A stretch of 64,000 nt of DNA from an uncultured Oscillospiraceae bacterium (GCA_948616425.1 CAPGBJ010000020.1:1-64000); one strand, 5' to 3'. Positions 33,516 to 43,503 are shown, counted from the first letter of the stretch. The notes: generated by a model from the letters alone, not told the origin. A program made the numbers and translations.

Positions 33516-34517
33516 TCATGTGTTGCCTTTCAGCAACGCTGCAACCTGTGTTATGAGTTCTTTATCTGGTAACCTGCGTTCAAGTTTGGAGGTTTCCACA
33601 ATCAGTTTATAGATAGGGACATTTTCATTTTTGGCAACTTCGTTAAACGTATTCAAAAAACTAGAGTGGCATCCCGCAAAGCCGAGTACGAGGTCTTGCG
33701 GACAAACCACAGATTTATAGTGATATTCAGCCATGGCTGGTGCCAACTTATGATCAATAAAATTGCAGAGCTTATATAAATCACAACCAGTTGCCACATT
33801 ATTATGCTCCAGTGCGCCTACTAGAAGTTCAGTAGGGCAGTTTCCGGCAGATCTAGCCATACCCATAAGACCCGTATCCAGATATTCTGCTCCTGCATCT
33901 AAAGCAGCAAGTGCGTTGCCAACGGAAAGCCCCAAGTTGTTATGGCCATGGAAGCCGGCAGGTATGTTTACCAAGCCACATATTTTAGAAATATATTTAT
34001 GCACTTCGTTTGGCAGCATTGTTCCAGCAGAATCCATAATTGTAATCTCATCAAGACCAGCTTCTTCAAGAAGTGCTGCTTCTGCTGCAAGTTTATCTAC
34101 AGAAAGAACATAGCACTTCATCATAGAAAAGAAACATTTTAAGCCGGATTCCTTGACCATTTTTATTGCTGAAACCGCATTGGCACCATTACCCGCATCA
34201 ATTCCAATGCGGAGAAATTTGATTCCCGACTCTTTGGCTTTGCGAATACGATCTGGTTCTGCATTTTGGGCGAGCATAAACATACCAAGTTCAGCCCTGG
34301 ATGTATATTTTTTTGCAATCTCTAAATATTCTGTATCATTTAGTGGGGCAATAGCAGGTTTTGCCTCATATGCGCCAAGACCATAGGCGTTTCCAAATTC
34401 GATTGTTGTAATTCCGCAGTCAATAAGATTATCAATTATCAGATCTGTCAATTTGGCGTTAAATCCACAACCGACAACATTTGCGCCGTCACGCAGGGTA
34501 CAATCAAAAATCTTCAT
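33516..34517 (-). CDS. DRE-TIM metallolyase, 4-hydroxy-2-oxovalerate aldolase / HMGL-like
   Basis: The 333-residue protein opens with the metallolyase motif FDCTLRDGANVVG (D-R-E type) and shows IMDSAGTMLPNEV and GFHGHNNLGLSVGNALAALDAGAEYLD with the metal-binding H-x-H, as in DmpG/MhpE aldolases. The C-terminal domain is short and diverges from DmpG, so the substrate is open: a 4-hydroxy-2-oxo acid, or another aldol or Claisen reaction. It is divergent from the ABC importer genes and shares their low G+C. A role in the carbon-chain end of the island's pathway is inferred. Confidence 0.82.
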   Translation of the reverse strand: MKIFDCTLRDGANVVGCGFNAKLTDLIIDNLIDCGITTIEFGNAYGLGAYEAKPAIAPLNDTEYLEIAKKYTSRAELGMFMLAQNAEPDRIRKAKESGIKFLRIGIDAGNGANAVSAIKMVKESGLKCFFSMMKCYVLSVDKLAAEAALLEEAGLDEITIMDSAGTMLPNEVHKYISKICGLVNIPAGFHGHNNLGLSVGNALAALDAGAEYLDTGLMGMARSAGNCPTELLVGALEHNNVATGCDLYKLCNFIDHKLAPAMAEYHYKSVVCPQDLVLGFAGCHSSFLNTFNEVAKNENVPIYKLIVETSKLERRLPDKELITQVAALLKGNT

Positions 34518-34768
34518 GGGGCCACCTCCAAATAATTTATAATTTTAGCATAACATAAGTGATACGACCATGTAAAATCCCTTTTTTTTATTACCGACAT
34601 AACAAAACAATATAAGGATGTTCCAATATACAGTTGGGTAATTTTGACTATTCAAAAATGTTATCATGCAATTAAATTTATAATATTTTACAAAAATGGG
34701 CATTATATATTATTATTATACATGTCAGGACAACGAAACCCTGGGGAAGTATTAGAAAGGAGAAAAGA
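34518..34768. promoter_or_regulatory. Divergent regulatory gap of the catabolic island
   Basis: Very A+T-rich DNA between the aldolase-like gene (-) and the importer operon (+). TATAAT-like stretches occur on both strands (for example TTATAATATTTTAC near 34678, and ATATATTATTATTATA near 34705), too many to choose from. The LysR protein encoded at 43.9 kb is a plausible regulator here, but no operator was fixed. The SBP ribosome site is AAAGGAG. Confidence 0.4.
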
Positions 34769-36370
34769 ATGAAAAAAATATTATCTTTAATCTTATCCAT
34801 TGGAATGCTTTTGTCACTCTGCGCTTGTGGCGATACTCCGTCATCTGAGAACCCAGTAGGAAGCACCTCGACAACAACAAACACTCCCAATAATTTTAAT
34901 ACTGGTGCAGAAGGAGAAGCGGCAGCTGAACAAACGGAAATCCGGTTCCGTCTCAAAACCGAACCAAACACTATGGACCCCCATAAGACTTCCGGTACTG
35001 GCGACCCTCAAGTAATTCAGTATCAAATGTACGAGTCTCTTTTCAGAGAAGAAAAAGACGGAACTATTGTTCCAGCATTGGCTGAGTCTTATGAGCTGGC
35101 AAAAGACAGCACTTCTATCACGCTCCATCTTCGGACCAATGTTTTCTTCCACGATAATAGCCCAATGACCGCAGACGATGTTGTGTTCTCCATCAACAGG
35201 GCCATTGAAACTGGATATAACAGCGCATATGTCGGAGCTATTGATCACGTCGAAAAAGTTGATGAGTCTACCGTTATCATTTACCTAAAATATGCGTACG
35301 CGCCCATCACAACTTGCCTGTCTACGCTCAGCACTGCGATCGTTAGCAAAGAATATGTTGAGAAAAACGGCGATGATTACCTTGCGAGAAATCCTCTTGG
35401 CACTGGTCCCTATAAGCTTGAGCAGTGGGTCAGTGGCGAAAAGATCATCTTTAAAGCATATGAAAAGTATTGGCGAGGAGAAGCCACAGTGAAAGATGCT
35501 TCTATCATTTTCATTTCTGACAATACCGCTGCCGCTATAGCACTTGAAACTGGTGATATTGATATCATGACCAATCTTTCCACTGCGGATATCAGCACGA
35601 TAGAAGAAAATCCTGACCTCGCATTTATTACCGGTCCTGCTGCTTCTATGCTTCTTGTCACATTTAATAACGCTTCTGGAATCTTCGCAGATGCACGCAT
35701 GCGAGAGGCAGTTTATCTATGTATTGACCGCCAAGCTATCGTTGACGTTGCCGCCGATGGCTATGGTGAAGTTCAGACCTCAGTGCTGGATTCCGTTCTT
35801 GTTGAGTGTCCCAAAGATTTTGAAGTTCCTGCTATGGATGTGGAACGTGCCAAACTGTTGGTTGCCGAAGCAGGGTATCCCAAGGGTGTTACCATTAAGA
35901 TGCCTACTATCGATAATGGAACTTACTCCAAACCCGCAACCTTATTGAAGGAACAACTGGCACCTTGCGGCATCAACATTGAAATTGAACTTATGGAACG
36001 TGCAGCATGGGATGATGTCGTTATTTACAATACAAATTATGAGATTGCAATCTGGGCACTTCCCATCACTGCACTGGACTCTGATTTCTGTGCCTCCAAG
36101 TTTTACAGCGAAAACTGCAATGGACAGGGTAATTTTTCCAATTGCAACAATGAAGATATTGACGCCTATATCCTTGAAGGACGCTTCCTGCCGCTTGGTG
36201 AAGAACGTACCGCGAATTATCTGAAATTCTGCGAGGCGATTCGTGACAATTATGTAGTTTGTCCCATCTATACCAATATGCGCAGTAATGCGGCAAATGC
36301 AAAACTTGGTGGCGTATACCCCAGTGCAACCCTGCACATGTATATCTATGACTACTACTGGATGAAGTAA
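34769..36370 (+). CDS. ABC importer substrate-binding lipoprotein (family 5, Opp/Dpp type)
   Basis: The 533-residue protein has a lipoprotein signal (SIGMLLSLCACG; Cys20), a Ser/Thr/Asn-rich linker and the SBP_bac_5 fold: EPNTMDPHKTSGTGDPQVIQ, YESLFREEKDGTIVPALAESY, NPLGTGPYKLEQWVSGEKI and VAEAGYPKGVTIKMPT. It should catch di- or oligopeptides or similar small organic ligands outside the membrane. The downstream amidohydrolases suggest N-acyl or cyclic amide compounds, which is an inference. Confidence 0.92.
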   Translation: MKKILSLILSIGMLLSLCACGDTPSSENPVGSTSTTTNTPNNFNTGAEGEAAAEQTEIRFRLKTEPNTMDPHKTSGTGDPQVIQYQMYESLFREEKDGTIVPALAESYELAKDSTSITLHLRTNVFFHDNSPMTADDVVFSINRAIETGYNSAYVGAIDHVEKVDESTVIIYLKYAYAPITTCLSTLSTAIVSKEYVEKNGDDYLARNPLGTGPYKLEQWVSGEKIIFKAYEKYWRGEATVKDASIIFISDNTAAAIALETGDIDIMTNLSTADISTIEENPDLAFITGPAASMLLVTFNNASGIFADARMREAVYLCIDRQAIVDVAADGYGEVQTSVLDSVLVECPKDFEVPAMDVERAKLLVAEAGYPKGVTIKMPTIDNGTYSKPATLLKEQLAPCGINIEIELMERAAWDDVVIYNTNYEIAIWALPITALDSDFCASKFYSENCNGQGNFSNCNNEDIDAYILEGRFLPLGEERTANYLKFCEAIRDNYVVCPIYTNMRSNAANAKLGGVYPSATLHMYIYDYYWMK

Positions 36371-36402
36371 TCTGGCATGTTTAAGCGGTGAATCAATTTT
36401 TA

Positions 36403-36436
36403 TACAATGTTCCAGCTCATTTGTTGGAACATTGTA
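36403..36436 (+). promoter_or_regulatory. Intergenic stem-loop after the SBP gene
   Basis: Perfect 12-bp arms TACAATGTTCCA (36403-36414) and TGGAACATTGTA (36425-36436), loop 10 nt. It lies between the binding-protein and permease genes, where such hairpins commonly let the binding protein be made in excess by protecting the mRNA or stopping some transcripts. Confidence 0.65.
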
Positions 36437-36491
36437 CTAAAAGTCTGGTACAACACAACAGAAGATCAGAGTTAAGAGTTGGAGAAAAGAC

Positions 36492-37460
36492 ATGTTAAAA
36501 TATATCTTCAAAAGATTGTTAATGCTCATTCCAATCATAATCGGGATTTCATTTCTTATTTATTTTGTAATGAGCCTTTCTCCTGGTGATCCGGCTAGAA
36601 TCATTCTCGGTGAGTACGCTACCCAGGAGGCAGTAGATGAATTGCGCGAGGAGATGGGATTGAACGACAGCATTTTTGTTCAGTATACAAGATATATGAT
36701 CCATGCATTCAAAGGAGATCTGGGTACTTCCTATCAGACCAAACAGCCAGTTATCAAAGAAATTTTAGAACGTTTTCCCGCTACCTTAAAACTTGCTTGT
36801 GGCGCAGTCCTAATCGCGGTTGTATTCGGAGTTCCAATCGGTATTGTATCTGCAGTCAAGCAGTATTCGTGGATTGACAATGTCAGCATGGTTGTGTCTA
36901 TGATACTGACCTCTATGCCAGGATTTTGGTATGGACTTATGTTGATGATCATTTTCTCGCTTAAGCTCCGCTGGTTTCCGTCATCGGGGTCCGCATCTTT
37001 TGCGCACTATGTACTCCCTTGCATCACGCTTTCCTGCAACACATTTGCCCTTATGATTCGCACAACGCGCTCTACGATGCTGGAAGAAATCAGACAAGAT
37101 TATGTGCGTACTGCAAAGGCAAAAGGCGCAAAATCGTTGCGTATAATTATCCATCATTCTCTTCGAAATGCGCTTCTTCCCGTTGTAACAGTTGCGGGCA
37201 TGCAGCTTGGTATCCTGCTCGGTGGCGCTGTTGTGATTGAGAGCGTTTTCTCAATTTCAGGTATTGGAACATATGTGGTAAATGCGGTTAAATTAAAGGA
37301 TACACCGTGCGTCACTGCGGCGATCATGTTTATTGCTGTGGTAGGCGGGCTTGTCAATCTGTTAGTTGATATACTATATACGTATATTGACCCAAGGCTT
37401 AAATCAAGATATGTCAGTCCTAAAATAGTAAGAGAAACAGATCAGAAGGGAGTGGCATAA
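36492..37460 (+). CDS. ABC importer permease, DppB type
   Basis: The 322-residue membrane protein begins MLKYIFKRLLMLIPIIIGIS and has about six membrane segments. The EAA loop (EEIRQDYVRTAKAKGAKSLRIIIHHSLRNALLPVV) contacts the ATPases. SLSPGDPARIILG is typical of DppB. GGAG precedes the ATG. Its stop overlaps the start of the next permease gene. Confidence 0.94.
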   Translation: MLKYIFKRLLMLIPIIIGISFLIYFVMSLSPGDPARIILGEYATQEAVDELREEMGLNDSIFVQYTRYMIHAFKGDLGTSYQTKQPVIKEILERFPATLKLACGAVLIAVVFGVPIGIVSAVKQYSWIDNVSMVVSMILTSMPGFWYGLMLMIIFSLKLRWFPSSGSASFAHYVLPCITLSCNTFALMIRTTRSTMLEEIRQDYVRTAKAKGAKSLRIIIHHSLRNALLPVVTVAGMQLGILLGGAVVIESVFSISGIGTYVVNAVKLKDTPCVTAAIMFIAVVGGLVNLLVDILYTYIDPRLKSRYVSPKIVRETDQKGVA

Positions 37461-38317
37461 TGGAAACAAAGGAAAGGAGTCAGTTAGGTGCCATATGGTT
37501 TCGATTTAAAAAGAATCGCCTGGCACTGATTAGTCTCATTGTTCTTGGCGTTATTATTTTTGCCGCAATATTTGCCAATTTTCTGATTGAGGAAGGACTG
37601 GTTACAGCAGCTAAATCATCTGAGAGATTGCAGATGCCGACTACACAGCATTGGTTTGGTACTGATCTATATGGACGAGATGTGCTGGCACGAGTGCTTT
37701 ATGGAGCCAGAGTATCGTTGCTTGTTGGTGTAACTGCAGTTTTCGGCGCACTAATTGCAGGAGGGACGCTTGGCGCTATTGCTGCGTATTTCGGCGGACA
37801 CATAGAAAATATTATTATGCGGATTATGGACATTTTTCTTGCGGTGCCGTCACTTGTTATGGCTATCGCTGTGGTGGCTGCGCTAGGGCCAAACACAACC
37901 AACTTAGTAATTGCCCTTGTTGTTGCCCGTGCTCCGCAGTTTGCCCGGGTTGTACGCTCTTCCATACTGCCGATTCGGAATCAGGAATACGTTGAAGCAG
38001 CTACGGCATGTGGGACAAGCCATTGGCGTATCATTTTCAGGCATATTCTCCCCAATGTACTTGGCCCGATCATCATTCAGACAACTTTACAGATGGGTCA
38101 CTGCATCATACAGATTGCCGGCCTAAGCTTCGTTGGCCTCGGTATTCAGCCTCCTACACCGGAATGGGGCAGCATGCTTTCAGAGGCTCGCGAGTATATG
38201 AGAAAGTTTCCTTTCCTAGTTTTCCCGCCAGGCGTAGCAATCATGATTACAGTATTCTGCTTCAACCGTATTGGGGACGGCCTGCGTGATGCGCTTGATC
38301 CGAAGCTCAAGAACTGA
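37460..38317 (+). CDS. ABC importer permease, DppC type
   Basis: The 285-residue partner permease has an N-terminal KKNRLALISLIVLGVIIFAAIFA segment, HWFGTDLYGRDVLARVLYGARVSL, which is diagnostic for DppC, and the EAA loop NQEYVEAATACGTSHWRIIFRHILPNVLGPII. It forms the membrane channel with the preceding DppB-like protein. Confidence 0.94.
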   Translation: METKERSQLGAIWFRFKKNRLALISLIVLGVIIFAAIFANFLIEEGLVTAAKSSERLQMPTTQHWFGTDLYGRDVLARVLYGARVSLLVGVTAVFGALIAGGTLGAIAAYFGGHIENIIMRIMDIFLAVPSLVMAIAVVAALGPNTTNLVIALVVARAPQFARVVRSSILPIRNQEYVEAATACGTSHWRIIFRHILPNVLGPIIIQTTLQMGHCIIQIAGLSFVGLGIQPPTPEWGSMLSEAREYMRKFPFLVFPPGVAIMITVFCFNRIGDGLRDALDPKLKN

Positions 38318-38333
38318 CGTGGGGGTGTATTCT

Positions 38334-39335
38334 ATGGATGATATGTTGCTAAAAATTGAAAATTTACGAGTGGAATACCAAACCGATGAATCCACCGTTT
38401 ATGCAGTAAACGGTGTTGGTCTTGAGTTGGAAACTGGGGAGACCCTTGGCCTGATTGGGGAAACTGGTGCTGGAAAAACTTCAATTGCTTTGAGCATAAT
38501 GCGCCTTTTACCCGAGAGGACAGGTAAAATTATAAGCGGAAGGATTACGCTTAACGGCACAAACATTACAAAAGCATCTGAGAATGAAATGTGTAATATC
38601 CGCGGTGAAGTAGTATCGATGATTTTCCAAGATCCTATGACTAGCCTTAATCCTGTCATAGAGGTCGGCAAGCAGATAGACGAGGTTCTTCTTTTACACC
38701 GGCCAGATATGTCTGCAGCGGAACGAGAAAAGCGCACAGACGAAATGCTTGAAATGATCGGTATATCGCCTGCAAGAAAGCATGAATATCCCCATCAATT
38801 TTCAGGTGGCATGAAGCAGAGAATTGTCATTGCTATTGCTCTAGCCTGCGAGCCTATGCTTTTATTGGCGGATGAACCAACAACTGCACTGGATGTTACT
38901 ATTCAGGCTCAGATGCTTGAGATGATGAATCAGCTCAAGGAAAAGCTGAATACGTCCATTTTGCTGATTACGCATGACTTTGGAGTTGTTGCCCAGACCT
39001 GTGAGAAGGTCGCTGTGATTTACGCGGGAGAGGTTGTGGAGGCCGGAACTGTATTTGATCTTTTTGAAGGAGACCAGCACCATCCATATACAGAGGGACT
39101 GTTTGGTGCCATTCCTCATATGAACGATGATGCGGATAAGCTTCATCCCATTGAAGGCCTCATGCCTGATCCAACAAAGCCATCAAAGGGCTGCAGCTTT
39201 TCAGACCGCTGTCTCCATGCAACTGAGATTTGCCATACAGTCAAGCCTGAGTGCAAAGAAAAAACCGGCCACAAAATATATTGCCATCTTTGCACTTATC
39301 CCAAAGGTAGAAAGGAGGCTGCATCAGGTGAGTGA
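38334..39335 (+). CDS. ABC importer ATPase, DppD type
   Basis: 333 residues from ATG 38334 (GGGGG upstream); an earlier in-frame ATG lies inside the permease gene. Walker A is LIGETGAGKTSIA, signature FSGGMKQRIVIAIAL, Walker B LLLADEPTTALDVT. The C-terminal oligopeptide-ATPase domain has a Cys cluster (GCSFSDRCLHATEICHTVKPEC) that probably binds an Fe-S cluster or zinc. One of the two ATPases of the importer. Confidence 0.94.
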   Translation: MDDMLLKIENLRVEYQTDESTVYAVNGVGLELETGETLGLIGETGAGKTSIALSIMRLLPERTGKIISGRITLNGTNITKASENEMCNIRGEVVSMIFQDPMTSLNPVIEVGKQIDEVLLLHRPDMSAAEREKRTDEMLEMIGISPARKHEYPHQFSGGMKQRIVIAIALACEPMLLLADEPTTALDVTIQAQMLEMMNQLKEKLNTSILLITHDFGVVAQTCEKVAVIYAGEVVEAGTVFDLFEGDQHHPYTEGLFGAIPHMNDDADKLHPIEGLMPDPTKPSKGCSFSDRCLHATEICHTVKPECKEKTGHKIYCHLCTYPKGRKEAASGE

Positions 39336-40284
39336 TACTCCTTTGATTGAGACAAAGAATTTGAAGAAGTATTTTTCAACAGCGAAAGGAATGCTGCACG
39401 CTGTAGATGACATTTCTTTAAGAATTGATGCGGGAACAACACTCGGTGTGGTTGGTGAATCTGGCTGTGGAAAATCTACATTGGGCAGAACTATGATTCG
39501 CTTGCTTCCTGCTACAAGCGGAGAAGTTTTTTACAAGGGAAAGAATATCCTGACGTATAATACTCGCCAAATGAAGGAAATAAGAAAGGCGGTTCAAATT
39601 ATTTTTCAGGACCCATATGCTTCTTTAAATCCCCGTATGATGATTAGCGAGATCATAGCAGAACCTCTAAAAGTATGTCATATATGCCATAACAAAGAAT
39701 CTATAAATGAAAAAGTTTATGAGCTAATGGATACGGTAGGTCTTGCGAGACGATTTTATAATATTTATCCACATGAGTTGGATGGGGGCAGGCGCCAGCG
39801 AATCGGCATTGCAAGGGCGCTTGCAGTTTCACCTCAGTTTATCGTCTGTGACGAGCCCGTCTCTGCCCTGGATGTTTCAATTCAAGCGCAGATACTAAAC
39901 CTCTTGATGGATCTGCAAAAAAGCCGAGGGATTGCCTATATGTTTATTACCCATGATCTCAGTGTTGTAAAGCATATTAGCGATGAAATTATGGTCATGT
40001 ATTTGGGGCAATGTGTAGAGAAAGCGCCAGCTAAGAAATTGTTTGAAAACCCTATGCACCCATATACACAAGCTCTGCTCAGCGCAATTCCTGTTCCCAG
40101 CGTTCGTCCCGAAGACAAAATGAAAAATGTTATCCGCGGGGAGCTTTCCAATCCCATTGATCCCAAGCCGGGATGTCGCTTTGCAGCCAGATGTCCTTAT
40201 GTAACAACAGCATGTACTGAAAGCAATATCCCATCCATATTAGTTGAACCTAGACATGAAGTAGCATGTACAAAATATCTATAA
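39328..40284 (+). CDS. ABC importer ATPase, DppF type
   Basis: 318 residues from GTG 39328, with GGAGG 9 nt upstream and 8 bp overlap with the previous gene. Walker A is VVGESGCGKSTLG, Walker B FIVCDEPVSALDVS. The signature segment reads HELDGGRRQRIGIARAL, with Asp where the usual LSGGQ Ser would be, a mild deviation. The C-terminal Cys cluster is GCRFAARCPYVTTAC. It is the second ATPase of the importer. The Asp change should be weighed if function is modelled. Confidence 0.93.
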   Translation: MSDTPLIETKNLKKYFSTAKGMLHAVDDISLRIDAGTTLGVVGESGCGKSTLGRTMIRLLPATSGEVFYKGKNILTYNTRQMKEIRKAVQIIFQDPYASLNPRMMISEIIAEPLKVCHICHNKESINEKVYELMDTVGLARRFYNIYPHELDGGRRQRIGIARALAVSPQFIVCDEPVSALDVSIQAQILNLLMDLQKSRGIAYMFITHDLSVVKHISDEIMVMYLGQCVEKAPAKKLFENPMHPYTQALLSAIPVPSVRPEDKMKNVIRGELSNPIDPKPGCRFAARCPYVTTACTESNIPSILVEPRHEVACTKYL

Positions 40285-40299
40285 TAGGAGTATAAAAAT

Positions 40300-41097
40300 A
40301 TGGCTAATGAGAGAAATGAACTGCAACACATGACATGGAAAGAAATTGACCAGGTATTTCAAAACGACCCGGTTATTATCATCCCCCTTGGTTCTATGGA
40401 GGTTCAGGGGCCACATGCCCCAACTGGTGACTATCTTGTTGCTGAAGAAGCTGCCGCAGAAGCCTGCAAGCGTTCAGGAGCTTACTGTCTGCCAGTAGTA
40501 CCATTTGGAAATTCTGAATATTTCAGAAGCTTTTCGGGCACTGTTTCCGTACGTCCTGACACACTATATAACTGGGTGATGGATATGTGTACAAGTCTGA
40601 TCGAACATGGCATCACCAAAATTTTGTTTCTAAACGGCCATGCTGGAAACGACAGCATTCTTGAAAATGTTGCAAGAGATATTCGCAGAGAAAAAAACCT
40701 TGTACTTTGCCGGCTCAATATCTGGAGGACTGCAACACCTCAGCTCAAAAAGGAGCTGTATGGTGATAAAGCTGGCAGCATTGGCCATGGTGGCGGAATT
40801 GTGGATGCAGTTGACCGCTATCTGTTCCCCCATGATGTCAAGGAGGAACTTGTGGGTCCCTCTGATATCGTGAAAAAATGGGAGAACTTCGAGGCAACCG
40901 GTATCGGCAAAGTTAATATCTGTGGGATTGAGGGGTATGTCTATACTAATTTTGAGGATCTGAGTGTTCAGGGCTGCTTGGGAGATCCTTATGTAAGCAC
41001 GAGTGAAACAGGTCGCATCCTTTTCGAACGCATGGTAGAATGCTGCTGCAATTTTGTTGAAAAGATGAAGCTTTCCGATATGCATGCTGTTAAGTGA
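40300..41097 (+). CDS. Creatininase-family amidohydrolase
   Basis: The 265-residue protein has the family hallmarks: VIIIPLGSMEVQGPHAPTGDYLVAEEAA (metal-binding Glu, His and Asp), GNSEYFRSFSGTVSV, ILFLNGHAGNDSILENV and GSIGHGGGIVDAV. Family members open cyclic amides such as creatinine or cleave formamides, using two metal ions. The typical EHGPHLP reads VQGPHAP here, so the substrate may not be creatinine. It lies 15 bp after the importer genes and before two M20 amidohydrolases. Confidence 0.88.
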   Translation: MANERNELQHMTWKEIDQVFQNDPVIIIPLGSMEVQGPHAPTGDYLVAEEAAAEACKRSGAYCLPVVPFGNSEYFRSFSGTVSVRPDTLYNWVMDMCTSLIEHGITKILFLNGHAGNDSILENVARDIRREKNLVLCRLNIWRTATPQLKKELYGDKAGSIGHGGGIVDAVDRYLFPHDVKEELVGPSDIVKKWENFEATGIGKVNICGIEGYVYTNFEDLSVQGCLGDPYVSTSETGRILFERMVECCCNFVEKMKLSDMHAVK

Positions 41098-41106
41098 GGG
41101 TTAAAA

Positions 41107-42303
41107 ATGTGTACATTAAAGGATACTGAAGTGACCAGAAAAGCGGTGGAACTGACACCATATGCAGTTGCAATCCGCCACAAAATCCATGAGAATCCAG
41201 AACTTGGGATGAAGGAGTTCAATACGACGGCCATTGTTCGGCGGGAACTCCAAAATATGGGAGCTGAAATTCTCGATCTTAGAACAGAAGTCGGCTGCGT
41301 TGCACTAATTCGTGGTACAAAAGAAGGGGGCGGAAAGGTTCTTGGTCTGCGTGCAGATATGGATGCGTTGCCTATGACCGACCTGTGCGGAAAAGAGTGG
41401 GCTTCCAAAGTTGAAGGTGTTGCTCACACCTGCGGCCATGATGCCCACACTGCGGCACTCCTTGCGGCTGCCAAAGCGTTAACTGAACTGAAGGATCAGT
41501 TCAGTGGAACGGTTAAATTGATCTTCCAGCCTGCAGAGGAAACTCTATCAGGCGCGCGCTATATGATTGCCCATGGCGCCATGGAGAATCCTGCAATAGA
41601 TATTCTTACATCTCTGCATGGCACTCCTGCCTATCATATGGGAACATATGCAGTTGCTTCCGGTAAGATTATGGCCTCGGCAGATGAGTACTACATAACC
41701 TTCAAAGGTAAAAGCGCACATGCCAGCCGCCCTGTAGAAGGGAAAAATGCTCTTCTTGCTGCCTCCCATGCAATTATTGCATTGCAAGAAATTGTTCCGA
41801 ATGAGGTGCCTAGTAAAGAAGAGGCGGTTATAAACACCTGTGTTTTAAATTGCGGCACAGCTGCCAATATTGTTCCAGATACTGCGGTTATCAAAGGAAC
41901 TGTCCGATGCTTAGACCCGGAGATAAGGGATGTACTGGAGGCTGCGATTAGCCGGGTTGTCCATGCCGCTGCAGCTTTGTGTGGCTGTGAGGCCGACGTG
42001 AACTATGTGCGTGGAACAGACGCAGTTATCAATGATGAAGAGACCGTAGAGGCAATTAAAAGAGCTGCGGTAAAAATCGTTGGTGAAGAGAATGTTGTTC
42101 ATCTCAATTCTCTGCTGGGTGGAGAGGATTTCTCTTTCTACCGCCAATATGTTTCCGAAATTGCCTTCTATCGTGTTGGAACTGGAACGTCGGAGAAGGG
42201 GCCGGTTTATCAGTTGCATAATGCCCACTATGATACCGACGATGAAATGATCCCTTATTGTATAGCGGCCCATATTCAGTTTGTGTTGGATAACGGTGTG
42301 TGA
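41107..42303 (+). CDS. M20-family amidohydrolase (first of a tandem pair)
   Basis: The 398-residue metallohydrolase of the IAA-amino acid hydrolase / hippuricase group shows RHKIHENPELGMKEF, GLRADMDALPMTDLCG, AHTCGHDAHTAALLAAAKAL, QPAEETLSGARYMI and LNSLLGGEDFSFYR, all with the expected metal-binding Cys, His, Glu and Asp. Such enzymes remove acyl or aryl groups from amino acids. It follows the creatininase gene by 9 bp. Confidence 0.93.
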   Translation: MCTLKDTEVTRKAVELTPYAVAIRHKIHENPELGMKEFNTTAIVRRELQNMGAEILDLRTEVGCVALIRGTKEGGGKVLGLRADMDALPMTDLCGKEWASKVEGVAHTCGHDAHTAALLAAAKALTELKDQFSGTVKLIFQPAEETLSGARYMIAHGAMENPAIDILTSLHGTPAYHMGTYAVASGKIMASADEYYITFKGKSAHASRPVEGKNALLAASHAIIALQEIVPNEVPSKEEAVINTCVLNCGTAANIVPDTAVIKGTVRCLDPEIRDVLEAAISRVVHAAAALCGCEADVNYVRGTDAVINDEETVEAIKRAAVKIVGEENVVHLNSLLGGEDFSFYRQYVSEIAFYRVGTGTSEKGPVYQLHNAHYDTDDEMIPYCIAAHIQFVLDNGV

Positions 42304-42309
42304 TAAAAT

Positions 42310-43497
42310 ATGAAAAGAAGTTTTGTAACAGAGCTTGCCAGAATGATTGCTCCGTATGCTATAGAGATACGCCGCGATATCCATATGAACCCTGAGATAG
42401 CATTCCAAGAGGTACGCACAACCCAACTGGTAAAAAAGGAATTATTAAGTTTGGGGGCAGGAATTCAGGAAATTGGACTTGAAACAGGTTGTATTGGGAT
42501 TATTTGCGGAAAAAAGCCCGGTAAAGGTAAGGTAATAGGGATTCGATGCGACATGGATGCCTTGCCTATGCAGGATTTATGCGGAAAAACTTGGTCCTCA
42601 CAGAATGATGGCGTTGCCCATACTTGTGGACATGATGCCCATACTGCTGCTTTGCTGGGGGCAGCAAAGGCCTTAATGCAGCTTAGAGATCAATTTTCTG
42701 GAGCTGTAAAATTAATATTCCAACCTGCGGAAGAAGGTATGCGCGGAGCTGCCGTTGTGGTACAGAAAGGCGGTATGGAAAATCCCCATGTGGATTTAAT
42801 GGTGTGTATGCATAACACTCCTATGTATAAGCTTGGTCAGATTGCTGTAGCTTCCGGACAAATTATGGCGGCTTCTGACAGATTTTCTATTAAATTTACA
42901 GGAAAAAGCGCCCATGGAAGCAGACCAGTAGAAGGTAAAAATACACTTCTGGCACTGTCTCATACGGTACTGGGCCTGCATGAAATTGTATCCAACGAGG
43001 TCAAAAGTAAAGATCAGGCGGTAGTCAATACCTGCGTTGCAAATGGAGGAACTGTTTCAAATATTATTCCTGATACGGCAATTCTTCAAGGAACTGTCAG
43101 AACACTGGATTCGGATGTAAGGAATACGGTAGAGAGCTCTCTCCATCGGGTGACAGAGCACGCTGCGGCCCTGTGCGGATGTACAGCAGAAATAACGTAT
43201 CGCCGTGGTTGTCCTCCTGTGTGCAATGACCCTGAAGTGACAGAACTCGTCCGTAAGGCGGCAGAAAAGGTAGTGGATGATGGAGCGTGTATTGAGTTAG
43301 CTCCTTTGCTTGGGGGAGAAGATTTTTCGGTATATACAAGCGTGAATCCAAAAACTTGTCTATACCGTCTCGGGGTTGCACGCGACAGCATTGAGGATGA
43401 ACCACAGCTTCATAATTCCCGCTTCGATTTTAATGACGATGCAATGCCTTATGCAATCGCATCGTATATTCAAATTGTTTTGGATATAAATGGCTGA
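42310..43497 (+). CDS. M20-family amidohydrolase (second of a tandem pair)
   Basis: The 395-residue paralogue of the preceding gene has the same blocks in the same order: RRDIHMNPEIAFQEV, GIRCDMDALPMQDLCG, AHTCGHDAHTAALLGAAKAL, QPAEEGMRGAAVVV and LAPLLGGEDFSVYT. The similarity runs over the full length, so it arose by tandem duplication, with divergence around the lid region. Two copies suggest two related substrates or a hetero-oligomer. It is the last gene of the operon; a hairpin follows. Confidence 0.93.
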   Translation: MKRSFVTELARMIAPYAIEIRRDIHMNPEIAFQEVRTTQLVKKELLSLGAGIQEIGLETGCIGIICGKKPGKGKVIGIRCDMDALPMQDLCGKTWSSQNDGVAHTCGHDAHTAALLGAAKALMQLRDQFSGAVKLIFQPAEEGMRGAAVVVQKGGMENPHVDLMVCMHNTPMYKLGQIAVASGQIMAASDRFSIKFTGKSAHGSRPVEGKNTLLALSHTVLGLHEIVSNEVKSKDQAVVNTCVANGGTVSNIIPDTAILQGTVRTLDSDVRNTVESSLHRVTEHAAALCGCTAEITYRRGCPPVCNDPEVTELVRKAAEKVVDDGACIELAPLLGGEDFSVYTSVNPKTCLYRLGVARDSIEDEPQLHNSRFDFNDDAMPYAIASYIQIVLDING

Positions 43498-43503
43498 ACC
43501 GAA

